From Ostrinia nubilalis (taxonomy: Eukaryota; Arthropoda; Insecta; Lepidoptera; Crambidae): DNA of 64,000 bases. Location of the stretch: contig NC_087099.1 in NCBI RefSeq assembly GCF_963855985.1, positions 11,872,001 to 11,936,000 of the forward strand. The letters run 5' to 3'. Below, piece after piece: positions 1 through 10,961 of this stretch. Position numbers and translations under genes: made by a program. Under the pieces are notes generated by a model, which ran no database searches, was not told the DNA's origin, and worked only from the letters and a program-made list of their open reading frames with translations. The number at the start of each line of letters is the position of its first letter. Position 1 is the first letter of the stretch.

Positions 1-666
1 TCGCAGACTTTGAAAATAAATTAAATTACAAGTCATTAACACGCGTTAATTCCAATACCTACCATCAAGTTTGCTGTACATTTGAACCCTTCGAACCAGA
101 TCCAATTTTATTTTCGTTTAGCCGGATTTCATTCGGTGATGAGGCCACTCGTTTATTTAGGTCATCGATAAATAAATGAAAAAAGTACAGAAATCTGTTC
201 AACAAATACGCCGCGCCTGTCAGGAACATTATATCGAATGACGTAGGTTGCTTTAGGCTTTATATCGAAGTTATACTAATTTAGCCATTCTATTCCCAGG
301 CCTGTCCGTAGCAATATGAGTTTCTAAATTGAATAGGATAAGGGATTATGTACCTATACTTATTATGTTATTGCGAAAAATACATTTTTTTTTGTAAATA
401 CAAATTACTTAACTCTCTCTCTCTCATAAAACTCATTTTTTAATGCAAATAGGATATAAAAAGCACTTTTACACGTCCCAGTATTAACCCTACCACTGCT
501 TCAGGACAATAAATGAGCCAGTGCTGAGAAGAAGCAGCGCAAGAAACTTAGTCACATGTCAGCCTCTAACCCCTCGTGATTAGATCTAGATAGACAGATA
601 CCTATGCTTGTGTTACGAGTGGGTTCATCACAATAGTCCGGCGTCAGCGGGGTTCGAACTCGCGTT
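1..666. other. Intergenic DNA, no gene seen
   Basis: AT-rich stretch with no convincing coding frame or splice-bounded exon. It holds only a short CT run near 413-424. Confidence 0.5.
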
Positions 667-1304
667 TTTAGGGTTCCGTAGCCAAATGGCAAAAAACGGA
701 ACCCTTATAGATTCGTCATGTCTGTCTGTCCGTCCGTCCGTCTGTCCGTCCGTATGTCACAGCCATTTTTTTCCGAAACTATAAGAGCTATACTGTTTAA
801 ACTTGGTAAGTAGATGTATTTTGTGAACCGCATTAAAATTTTGATGCAAAAATAAAAAAATAATAATAAATATTGGAGGCTACCCATACTTAGAACTGAA
901 ACTCCAAAATTTATTTTCATCAAACACATACGTGTGGCGTAATCTATGTATTGGTCTTCAAAAATGATATCGAGGTTTCTAGAACTTTTTCTTTCTAAAC
1001 CGAATAGTTTGCGTGACAGACGCTTCCAAAGTGGAAAAAAGTTGCCCCCCCCCCCCCCCTCTAACTTCTAAAATAAGAAAATGAAAAATCTAAAAAAAAC
1101 ATATGATGTACATTACTATAAAAACTACCAACGAAAATTGTTTTGAACGAGATCTAGTAAGTAGTTTTTTTTTTATATAATATAAATCGTAAACCGTTTC
1201 ATTAAATCAACTCAAATAAAAAATAAACAAAAGGCCTTTAATTTCATAAATCAATGGTACGAAACCCTTTGTGCGTGAGTCCGACACGCACTTGGCCGGT
1301 TTTT
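667..1304. repeat. Interspersed repeat, long copy (TTAGGGTTCCGTA family)
   Basis: The copy begins TTAGGGTTCCGTAGCCAAA and ends near CACTTGGCCGG. Inside are a short hairpin around the repeated 'ggttccgt / acggaaccc' pair, a run of TCTGTCCG-type tandem units near 719-755, and a run of 14 or so C residues near 1046. A second, shorter copy with the same head and tail is at 50571-50945. From memory, this head and tail recur widely in moth genomes. It is probably a non-autonomous element; its class cannot be settled from two copies. Confidence 0.65.
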
Positions 1305-1610
1305 CTGATTTGGATTAGACCAGCCCAACACCGACACCATTGGACTATTGTCACTGTTTTAAATTGGATATAATTTTATTTACTGAAACATTTGGATAAA
1401 TGATACATCATGTTCGCGTCATTATTTACTCAAAAAATACACATTGCATGAATAAATATAATCCGTTGTTTATTTCAAACATTATAAACAGGTTTTCACT
1501 GCTGTTAACTGTTTACTTGACATTTTCGAATGTTAAAATATTCGCAAATACTTACAGCATTTAAAAGATAAATTCAGGCGTAAGACAAAACAGTATAACA
1601 TTTCCATTTT
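1305..1610. other. Intergenic DNA, nothing recognised
   Basis: AT-rich, without a credible frame, hairpin or repeat shared with the rest of the window. Confidence 0.4.
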
Positions 1611-1705
1611 TAAGGCTGAGTTGCACCTAACTTTAACCGTAACCCGTAACTATAACGATAAGCGGTGTATTTTGACAGATTTTTGACGTTTATCTGTCAC
1701 CACCT
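1611..1705 (+). mobile_element. MITE family A, partial copy 1
   Basis: Starts TAAGGCTGAGTTGCACC and continues with the family's 'aactttaaccgtaac' and 'tttttgacgttt' blocks. It loses similarity before the right terminal repeat. See the full copies at 6916 and 20150. Confidence 0.6.
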
Positions 1706-1935
1706 GGATTCGAAGTGAAGTTTACCGCCCTAAAGCTAATTATTTCAAATCGGGACAGTTAAAGTTGGGCGGACAGCCGCCCTCGGGCGGACAATTGAAT
1801 CGCTTCAGCATTCAAGAGCTGAATGATGACGTCGATGCCACAGCCTAAACTGGACACTCTGGACAGCCAGGATATGAAGAGTGAATTTTTTTAAGTAACA
1901 AATTAGTAGGTTTTATGATTTAAAATTACTGTCAA

Positions 1936-2012
1936 GAACGATTTTATAGTTTTTTATTTAAGGTAGGTTAGGTTAGGTTAGAACGATTTTATAGTTTTTT
2001 ATTTAAGGTAGG
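1936..2012 (+). repeat. Tandem duplication joined by a TTAGG array
   Basis: A 32-bp unit beginning GAACGATTTTATAG is present at 1936-1967 and again, identical, at 1981-2012. The junction at 1962-1980 reads as overlapping GGTTA/TTAGG units, the motif of most insect telomeres. Confidence 0.8.
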
Positions 2013-2312
2013 TATCTTATTTTTGAGAAAATTCTAAATTACACAAACTCAGGGAACGGGATTTTTTTAAATCTTTATTTTTAACACAATACATTATGAT
2101 CGAGGAACCTTTATGTAATTTTTTGACTTTTTTAATCTACTTTTGGGCTGGTATTATAATTATAATTATTTGCACATCGAATAGATGTAAAACTGTGAAT
2201 TTACATATTTGAAAAAATAATAATAATGAATTTACTTATTTTGCTTAACTTACAAACCTTCAGGAGTTGAATGATAGATAGCGTTTTTGTTGACCACCAC
2301 TTAATGTGTCTT

Positions 2313-2368
2313 GGCTGTCTCACAGGACTTAATGAAAGAAGGCTGTCTCACAGGACTTAATGAAAGAA
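2313..2368 (+). repeat. Perfect 28-bp tandem duplication
   Basis: The unit beginning GGCTGTCTCACAGGACTTAA occurs at 2313-2340 and is repeated without change at 2341-2368. This is a very recent event by slippage or repair. Confidence 0.9.
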
Positions 2369-2540
2369 GTCGCGTTAAAACTATTCTAATTTCTAATCAG
2401 GTGTGCAAAGAAGTACTATTTTTCTTTCAGCCGAAGAGTTTTTCTTCCAAGAGACACAGACTAGACATTTATTTAACTTTAAGTACTTCTATTAAGAACA
2501 ACCGTAATAGGAAAAATATTATTTTTTAGGCAACACAAGG

Positions 2541-2705
2541 CAGGTATTTGACCGCATTCGCACCTGGTGTTAAGTGAGATGCAGTCTAGGATGGTACATA
2601 TCTGCCCTATAAGTGCCTATTACTATTCACTCTCGCCTTGAAAAGGCCCGGATTATAGAGTTCAGGAAAGACAGCAGCAGGCAGCAAATTCCAGTCTCTG
2701 TTCGC
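2541..2705. repeat. Interspersed repeat fragment
   Basis: Carries text that I associate with dispersed moth repeats (a block like GTTAAGTGAGATGCAGTC, then TCGCCTTGAAAAGGCCCGG). There is no second copy in the window, so the assignment rests on recall and is weak. Confidence 0.35.
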
Positions 2706-3273
2706 ATTTTAAATGTTAGTGTTTTTGCTTTCAAATATACTAACATACAGTGTAAGGGCAAGCTGTATTTGTGACGAGCAGTGTACTGAAAAGGGCCTAC
2801 ACGCTAAAAATAATTTGAATTTACGTAGTCTCCTACAAATTTCAGAAATTCGAAAGAACAATCAAATTACCGTTCCGCTTCCAATTGATTGCGCTCTATT
2901 AAACGATCCATTCCAAACACGTGTCTAAGGCATTACAGCAATGAACTACCGAGCTATAAAACTATTCAAATTCAGGACCGTCGGAACTTCACAGGCGGCG
3001 CGAGATTAAATTGCAGGACGGTTACATTCTTGAATTGAATGATGACGTCTTTATCCGCTTTGTTCGAGTTAACCGAATTCCTGGTATCCTGGTTAGTTTA
3101 ATTGGGAAGCTTGAGTTTTTGAAATCAAAGACAAAAGGATGCATAAATCACTGTATATAACGATGTGTTGTTTAATGTTTTATAACTGCGGTGGTGTACC
3201 TACAAATTTCAATGAGGGAAAAGTTCGTGTAACTATGATCTTGTTTGGAGGTAAAGGACGTAAGGAGTATACA
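2706..3273. other. Intergenic DNA, no gene seen
   Basis: One 71-residue open frame (2713-2928) lacks codon bias, splice signals and family resemblance, and is taken as chance. Confidence 0.4.
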
Positions 3274-3666
3274 GGATGTTACTTTGCACTCTTGCCATAT
3301 TCACAGAGATAAAAGTAGAGAGCAATACCTATTATTTTAGATAAACAAGAGGCGTCAGCTTTTTACAAAATGTCAAAAATCATTTTTAAACTCTAAGAGA
3401 TATCTAAAAATAGAGAAGATTGTCGAATAAGATACTTAGGCTGGGTTGCACCACCCAACTTTGACGATAACCGGTGCTTTTTGTATGGATTTTGACACAT
3501 TTTTGACGTTTGTCAAAGTTAAAGTAAGATGGTGTGCAACCTAGCCTTACTCAAGTTTAAAAAAACTAAATTTTAGGACATTGTTTTTTTACTGATTTGT
3601 GTTCAGTGTCATTCATAATAATACATAGGTACCTCTGTAAATATGGCAAGAATGCAAAGTAACACC
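3274..3666. mobile_element. MITE with ~30-bp terminal inverted repeats, host to a nested MITE A
   Basis: The left end reads TGTTACTTTGCACTCTTGCC and the right end is its near reverse complement (GGCAAGAATGCAAAGTAACA). The match continues to CACAGAG / CTCTGTA. MITE A copy 2 lies inside it at 3436-3549. No coding capacity. Confidence 0.7.
3436..3549 (+). mobile_element. MITE family A, copy 2 (nested)
   Basis: Runs from TTAGGCTGGGTTGCACCACC to GGTGTGCAACCTAGCCTTA. TTA stands on both sides. The terminal repeat core is GGCTGGGTTGCACCA. The 3-bp TTA duplication and GG- terminus fit the PIF/Harbinger superfamily (inference). Confidence 0.75.
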
Positions 3667-6600
3667 GTTTATAAAGTATCAAAAGATATTGGTTGTAGAG
3701 ACCAAAAGCAAAAAATTATTCCCTTTAGTCATTGCCAACGCCAGTGACTAGGCTGTCATGCAATGCCGCATGCAATTCAATGAGCAATAGATGCATAATC
3801 GCCTGTAATAATATTGTCTAATGTTAATGTGTCCAACCATTATGCAAATCGCTAAAGCGATTTCTATGTTTGTTGATTACGCAACAAAGATTGATACATG
3901 ATTTTTGTTTCACAGGGGTGGCAAAACCAAAATCTCTTTAGGCAGATTGTTTTCAAGTTACTTCTACTACGAGTTACTAAAGTTCGAAGTCGTTGACAAT
4001 AGAAATGCTAAAATATTATTTTTATTTCTATCAAAACATAATCCCATCTGCGTAAGTAATTCTCCCAACTAATCGATTGACATTGCCCAACTTTAAACAG
4101 GATTCGGCGCTATGATTGTTTACCAGGGCGGCAGAGCAAACAACTCTTCCCGGTTTGTTTTCAGGGGACACTTATCGGTGTCAAGTTGTTTACGAATCCC
4201 GCCGAGTTTCGATCAGCCTGTTTCCACAAGCTGTGTTTAGTCGGGATCGGTGTAAATGGAAACAGGAAAGTTTTAATTCCACGGTTGATGCCGTGAATCG
4301 GTCCTGATTTGCGCCAAAATTAGAAAGCATTTCGATATCGATTAAATAAGGAGTGTTGTATACTGCGTTTCTGTATCTTTGGCTATTTTTTTCAACTTCT
4401 TAATCCGGCTCGAAGGACCAAAATGTGCCACATGCTGGACCTCTGAGGTCTCTTTAGTAATGAAAAGATTATTTATATTATTTTTTGGAAATAAAAGATT
4501 AGTTTTTTGCGTAGTAGCAGATGGAAGAGTGGAGTTTTCTGGCACAGGTTTATAATAAACTTAAAAGAAAGTTTCAGCTTTTTTTGGAGATATGAAGTGT
4601 CTTCTAAAGAAAAAAAAAAACGTTATAAGTAGAAATTCTTAAAAACATCAGACTTGAATCATCGCATCTATCACAACTTCATTAGATCCCACAGTACCTT
4701 TTTTGCTAAAAATAAGCTTCTTAATTTAATGCCAGCTCACCGTCGTAAAATACAAGATTTCAGTCCGAAGCTGAAACAGATATACACCGAGTTACGAGCC
4801 CATAATTAAACCACACTCAAATCTCTATATTTAGATACTAAGATCCCAGTAAAATGAGTTTGTCAGTTTGTGTATAATTATTTATCATTATGTCTGTATT
4901 TTTACTTCTTATGTACCTATTAATAAGGATCAAAAACATAAATTATATTTTACATTATGCGTGGATTGTGTCACTTGTGTGGGACTCCCGCGTACATTAT
5001 TATTCTGTGGTCTCACCGAGAAAGGACATGTTACAAATACGAGTAGGTACACAAGGTTTATTCACATGAATGAAAAGTGTTTATCACTATTCCCGACTGC
5101 AAATTTCTTACCCCTTTCAGGAACCATTGTCTTGCACGAAACGTAACTCAATACACTCAGCTATCCCGGCACTGAATCATGACTAATGATGTCGTGTTCC
5201 ACTGAAAACGCTCCAGACAATGGCACTGGCGATAAAATGGCCCCCAGGGACAAAACGTAAATTACTCTGGCTTTATGCCACGAAGATAGTATTCGGATCG
5301 GACACAAAGTTGATAAACAAACCAACCCGCGGTTAAATTGATGTATGGACTACCAAACCACTGTTAAGGGACCACCGAAAGAATTCCACAAAAATCAACC
5401 TTACTCATTTAGTTTAAGACCCATGATTCCTTGCGAAATTTACTCGAGGCTAAAATACTGCGGTACCTTGCCTCAGGCAAGGTCGTCACTCAATTTTTAT
5501 ACCATCCTTCGAACACTGTTTACTTTTGTTATGAAGATACAAAATGGTTTCTTTCATTGAAAGATTCGGCCTCCGTTTGGGCTTGTAATCTTCAAGAACA
5601 CGGGAAAATTGGGTATATTTTTCAAGGAAACATTTCGTTCCCGTATTTCGGGGTATGGCGAATGTTTTTGATTTCGATCAAGCTGGGCTTAGGTCTTCGC
5701 TGGTTATTGTTCCGCGAACTGAATGCAGATGTTGCAAAATATTGATGAGAAAGTGAGAAAATGGCGTAACGCGCAAACGACTGTTAGTAAAGTAATTAAA
5801 AAATGAAATTGAAAAGTAGCGCTGTTTAATTAACAAATGAATTACTTTGACAGACAAAACCATAAAAACTGGCAAAAAACGCTAATGTTTTAACAACATA
5901 AAATCGTTCAGTAGGTTTTTGATAAGAAGTAACAATTTTTTCATTCACAAAAATTCACATCAAAATCGATTTAAAATAAAATGCTGTTTTTACTGGCCGC
6001 AAAGAAGCCCTGACCAAAAAAAATGCAAATTTTTCATTTTTACGCTGAAGCTGCAAAGAGCACTGGCATAACAACGGCCATTGTAACCAAAACCGATATT
6101 TATTATTTTTTCAAAAACGGAATTTAAAAAAAAGCGTATCGATCATAAAACAAATATTAGTGCTTCGGACAGGAACCATCGCCGCTTTTTACGACTCGTA
6201 AAGGGAGAATGCAGGACGTTTATTTATTTTACGAAAGAGGGTTCGGTCACGTACTTGCATATGTTGCGAAACACGACACAGTATAAAAACTAAAATGTAT
6301 TCCAGATACAATAGTAATTTAACGAAAAACGGACGAGGACTTGACAAGGGTTTATAATAAAGTTTATGTCAACATTTTGCTATTTTATGGAAATGGCAAA
6401 GGATTAAATTGTATTTTACTAAGTTTTTCTAAGAAGAGTATGATAAAGAAACAGAATTAACTTAGCCGTTAGAGCACTAAGAGATCGCTACGTGCAACGC
6501 TTCATACATTTGCTAATAAAGTCAAGAGTTCTTAACTCTATAGTGTAATTGAGTTACACTGAGTTCGCGATAGGAACTTTCATCTAAACAACGAAAAGGT

Positions 6601-6915
6601 AGCATAATTAGGTAATTTTTAACGGTTTTATTTCAGGACAAATCGATATTCATACCAAAATTCATCAAAATTGGTTTAAACTCTTTACGTTACTTTTGTA
6701 TTTGTAATATTAAAACTCGTAAGTGTAATTAATTTATCATAAATAACTACTAATTAAAGGTAATTCATTAACCCGAGTATCTATGTACCTACTTAGAACT
6801 TTCGGTAAGAAAAAACTAATTGTAAACCTAGCTTTTTCATTCACAGATGTGAGTGAAATCTTAAGCGTACCTAATTACTGTCTGAAGTAATCCAGTCTTC
6901 TAAACTACAAGACGC
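3667..6915. other. Intergenic DNA, no gene seen
   Basis: About 3.2 kb without a supported gene. The open frames of 60-104 residues at 4116, 4342, 4868, 5345 and 5431 have no recognisable domain, no consistent splice partners and biased AT-rich composition. I see no repeat shared with elsewhere in the window. Confidence 0.4.
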
Positions 6916-7039
6916 TAAGGCTGGGTTGCACCATCTTATTTTAACTTTGACAAACGTCAAAAATCTGTCAAATTCCATACAAAAAGCACCGGTTATAGTA
7001 ATAGTTACGGTCAAAGTTAGGTGGTGCACCTCAGCCTTA
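6916..7039 (+). mobile_element. MITE family A, copy 3 (full length)
   Basis: Starts TAAGGCTGGGTTGCACCATC and ends GGTGGTGCACCTCAGCCTTA. The central block contains 'gacaaacgtcaaaaatctgtc' and a GCACCGGTTAT box. All full copies in the window are 114-131 bp. Confidence 0.8.
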
Positions 7040-7483
7040 CAGTTCAACATTCTAAAACACCAAAACATCGTATAAAACCAAAATTAAATGAACTTCGTCT
7101 AAACTGAATGTAACTCATACATGTACAACTAAACGTGTCTGAGCTATTCGAAGCGTTACGATAAGGAGTTCAACAACTTAATTGGAGAGTATTAATATCC
7201 AGTTCGTGAGATAAAGTTCAGGCTAACTTCGAACCACTAATAACTTTAAGTCTTGCTCTACAACTTTGAACTTTAACGCGATGTGACAAAGCCTGTTTTG
7301 CATTGATGAGCACACGCAAAGTGATGTTAAGGACAGCGCCTTATAAGTTTTCTTTGAGGGGAATCGTTGTAGGAACCAGTTTTAGTTTTAAATTACATGC
7401 ATGGTTTTCAATTTATTGTGACTATAAAGAACAATATAATATACTTACGATCAAAAGTATGGAATCACCCCCTTGTATTATGT

Positions 7484-7745
7484 CGTCGTTTCAGCCAAAT
7501 GATGCTACTGCTGGAAAAAGGCCCAAGGATTTCTACAACGACCGGTCCTTCGCTTCCCGCATCCATGTACTTTCCGCGACCTTTACCAGGTTATTGGTCC
7601 ACCTAGTAGGAGGCCTGCCCACACGACTAACCGTGGTCGCCACTTGACTTTTCTGCCCCAACGGCCATCAGCTCTACGAGCTATGTGCCCCGCCCGCTGC
7701 CACTTAAGTTTGATAATTCTGCGGGCTATGTCGGTGATTTTGGTT
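7484..7745 (-). mobile_element. RTE-type LINE, 3' end fragment
   Basis: Read on the minus strand it encodes the C-terminal tail of an RTE reverse transcriptase ORF (a broken GRWG... / GGLLLGGP... stretch), then the 3' tail that ends with 'tccagcag..gtcatttggctgaaac'. Compare with the better preserved copy at 48838-49095, where GRPPTRWTDDLVKVAGG is readable. 5'-truncated and full of stops. Confidence 0.75.
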
Positions 7746-7925
7746 TTCCTGCTACCTACTACCCATTTCTGATTCGATCACGCAAGGAAACTCCGAGCAT
7801 AGCATACTCCATCGCCCTTTAATTAAACTTAAAATTACCATTATTTTCTTTAAACAAATCAGTGTCCTTGACTTTAATCCTCACACTTCTTTATGTGATA
7901 AATAATGAAAATAAATATTTGTACC

Positions 7926-8092
7926 GTTCATCATCATCATCATCTCAGCCGTAGGATGTCAACTGCTGAACATAGGCCTCCCCCAAGCTTTCCATGTTGC
8001 CCGGTTGGTAGCGGCCTGCGTCCAGCGCCTTCCTGCTACCTTTATGATGTCGTCGGTCCACCTTATGGGTGGACGTCTCACGCTGCCGATAA
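7926..8092 (-). mobile_element. RTE-type LINE, 3' end fragment (second subfamily)
   Basis: Begins with a CATCAT run and carries the reverse of '...ggtggaccgacgacat..aaggtagc.ggaaggcgctggacgcaggccgctacc'. It is closer to the copies at 22445 and 49265 than to the one at 7484, so at least two subfamilies are present. Confidence 0.7.
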
Positions 8093-8766
8093 TTTAATGA
8101 AATTGTAGAAATAGGTCAAACTCAGAGTAACAAACAAACTACTACTTGTGAGTAAGAGGCACACATTACTTTGGCATTCTAAAGATAGCTATGTAAATAT
8201 CAAGTTCCACGAAATGTTAGATGTGCCTTTTCGCTTTAAGACTGCCACTCACACATTCCCACAGGTTTGTAGACTAAGCACCAACAAATAATAGCATACA
8301 CGTAGAATATAGCATACCTAAGTAGATTTAAGTTACAATACAGTTTCCAACTGATCTAGCTAAAGCGAGACTATCTATTTATCATTACACACACATAACT
8401 GGTAACTTTAGAGCTAGCTTTGCGATTGGGTAGGGTTGCCATTAATTAAAATAATAATATGCTTAGCGTTGAAAGGTTTCAATACCGAGTAGTACTTATA
8501 AGTAACAAGATTTTAACTGAAAGTTGTACACTGCTGGACAAAAGGTATGGCTTGCTCCCCGACCCTTCTAAAACCCTAGTTCTCCTAAGCCTCCGGCTCC
8601 TAAGCCGAAGCAAGGAGTTCTTTAATAGTTTCATACCCATAGTATACTGTCTTCTGCCAGGTCATCATTGCATCGAGTGAGACAACTATTCTGATGCCTA
8701 TCTGAATGTATACAGTACATAAAGTATTATATTCAAAGAACTGACTGAAAATAAAAGAAAATAGGT
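8093..8766. other. Intergenic DNA, nothing recognised
   Basis: No supported coding exon. Open frames at 8459 and 8600 overlap on opposite strands and have no family features. Confidence 0.4.
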
Positions 8767-8852
8767 GAGGCTGAGCACCATCTCTCCTTAACAGTAACTC
8801 TAACCATAATCGATGTTTTTTTACTATAGTAAGATGGTGCAACCCAGCCTAA
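8767..8852 (+). mobile_element. MITE family A, copy 4 (internally deleted)
   Basis: Both ends are recognisable (GAGGCTGAGCACCATC on the left, AGATGGTGCAACCCAGCCT on the right). The middle is shortened and the GCACCGGTTAT box is lost. Confidence 0.65.
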
Positions 8853-8859
8853 GTCTAAA

Positions 8860-8939
8860 TGCTGTAACAGTTGTTTAAAATGTAATTCCATACTTTAAAC
8901 TAGATTTCAACGCGCGTGTAACTTTTATTAGTAAGGGGG
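8860..8939 (+). mobile_element. MITE family B, right half
   Basis: The right terminus ACTTTTATTAGTAAGGGGG, with the preceding GCGTGTAA and 'tttaaacta' blocks, matches the complete copy at 53501-53612. The left half is missing or diverged. Confidence 0.6.
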
Positions 8940-9717
8940 TTAAAGTATTAGCAGAGAATAAATTACAGTACTTGGATTAGTATAGATTTACCACATAAAT
9001 TATTGATACTAAGTCCTGGCAACCCTACGCGTACCTACTAATGAGTTTCCCAAATGTATAGTGCGGTGATACATTATACATTTTACAACTAGGGCGTCTG
9101 ACTATATACGTTTTATGTATAATTGTGGCTGAGATATCTCGTGCTCATTTTTCGGCACAAGTAGGTATAGCAATATTTTGTCATAATATCTGTTTAACAA
9201 GATAATTTAAGCTATTTTTATTGTGATTGATGTATTCGTTGTTTTGTATTATTTATTAAGGACGATGAAGAAGATTCAAAAGAAATCACAACCTAACAAA
9301 CTAGACACTATTTTGGCGGCAATTAGTGTGAGTTTTAGAACACATCAAAAACACTAATTGCCAATTTAGTATCAGTTACACAATTTCAGAAATTGCTTTG
9401 TACTTTCAAGCTCCAGTGCTACGATAAATATTAACATTCAATTACCGTAGTAAAAAAAATCAAAGTTACTGATTCATTTCGATAAGTTAAGGTCAAATTA
9501 TTTATTTATTTATTTTTATTTTATTTGTTTAACAATGTTTCAACAGCATTAAATTGTACATAAATGTGCAGGAAGATACAACTTGAACATAAGCCAATTA
9601 AAGAAACACATTCTAAACACATTAAAGCAGTAATGATCTTTTGTAATCTCTTATCGGCACTCTTTCAATGAAAAACACTATTTGATTTTAATTAAAAGTA
9701 TTAGGCTAAAGATACAA
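8940..9717. other. Intergenic DNA with a LINE-like AT tail
   Basis: No gene. A TTTA/ATTT run at about 9496-9530 followed by 'aacaatgtttcaacagc' resembles the reverse-oriented 3' tail of a non-LTR element, but no coding part is attached. Confidence 0.35.
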
Positions 9718-9911
9718 TCCTACTAATATTATAAATGCGAAAGTTTGGATGTCTGGATGTTTGTTACTCTTTCACACAAAAACTACTAAACGGATTTTGA
9801 CGAAACTTTACAGTATTAATGTTTATAAACCATAATAACATATAGGCTATAATTTATGACGATCTGTGACAAACTAAATTTCACGCGGATGAAGCCGCGG
9901 GCAAAAGCTAG
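9718..9911 (+). mobile_element. Helitron-like non-autonomous element, copy 1
   Basis: Starts TCCTACTAATATTATAAATG and ends GGGCAAAAGCTAG, after a short GC hairpin (GATGAAGCCGCGGG). The flanking bases are A on the left and T on the right, which is the A/T insertion site expected of Helitrons. Other copies lie at 24667, 28737 and 41791. No coding capacity. Confidence 0.6.
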
Positions 9912-10961
9912 TTAAAATATAAAAAAAATAAGTGCACGAAACCGCACGACTTCACTAGTCACTAATTTTGTCTAGTAAACAAGTAGCTATCTCAAAAATT
10001 GTGCTGAATTTCTTCGCCGCCTCTGCTCTTTCCTGATAAGAACACCATTTTCTTTTGTGAAAATCAAACTAATAGTTTCCCGAGGGCTTATAGAAAGTAA
10101 TAAATTTTATTTCATCTTGACATATCTGCCTTTTTCTATTACCACAGCTTGCTGGCCTTTACGAAATCGATAAGGACTATCTGTGAGAGCAAAAGTGTAA
10201 ACTTTCTGAAATAATAAACGTGAGAATTCAGTAAATAAAATGAGAATAAAGCACTGGATAATTTTACATTCATTACAACCAGTAAATTAATTAATATCAT
10301 AATAAAATTCGCAGAACTGCAATTTGCGTTGCTATCATTCATTTAATTCTTTTGTGTGCTATTTATTCAATTCACAGTTCAATGGAACTCTATCAAAAAG
10401 TTTTAATCAAAATGCCGGCATCCAGCAATTTATTTATGCCTTTATTTCTTTGCGTATTAAAATTATAAAACCTATTTAAAACCAAATAGCTTTCCGGATA
10501 TTAACCCAACTCATTATTTCCAAATTAATTAATAAAGAGTACAAAAACCGGCTGGCAACATCGAGCTGAGCGCTCACCTAAATTGAGGCAACAAATTTTT
10601 CATAACACTTCAGCGTCGGTATAATGCCGTTATAAACTTATTGTCCCTTCATTAATTCGTCGGAATTAAATACTGCCGTTAATTCGGCTATAAAGACAAT
10701 AAGTAAAGCTGACCCATGGTCCTTTAAAATTATAAAACGGCCAATTTGGGAAGACCCCTGAGCCATGGCCGGCGTCGTTTAGAAAACAAAGTGGAACGTG
10801 AAATAGAGGGGTCGCGGTAATTGGTGGAACGGATAGGGTTGTGTAAAATTGTAATTCTGAAATGTGGCTATTATCCATGCAGCGGTCGGGACAAGCGGAG
10901 ACAGGGGTCCCCGACACAGGCAAGATTAGTCCCTCATACAAAGTTTTAAATTACAGCTTTA
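9912..10961. other. Intergenic DNA, no gene seen
   Basis: Frames at 10139 and 10666 (minus strand) have no domain features. The second runs over GC-richer unique sequence that could be regulatory, but nothing specific is visible. Confidence 0.4.

Noticed and set aside
5345..5745. Overlapping plus-strand frames of 71 and 104 residues
   Set aside because: Two frames overlap on the same DNA, neither has domain or splice support, and composition is as in neutral DNA.
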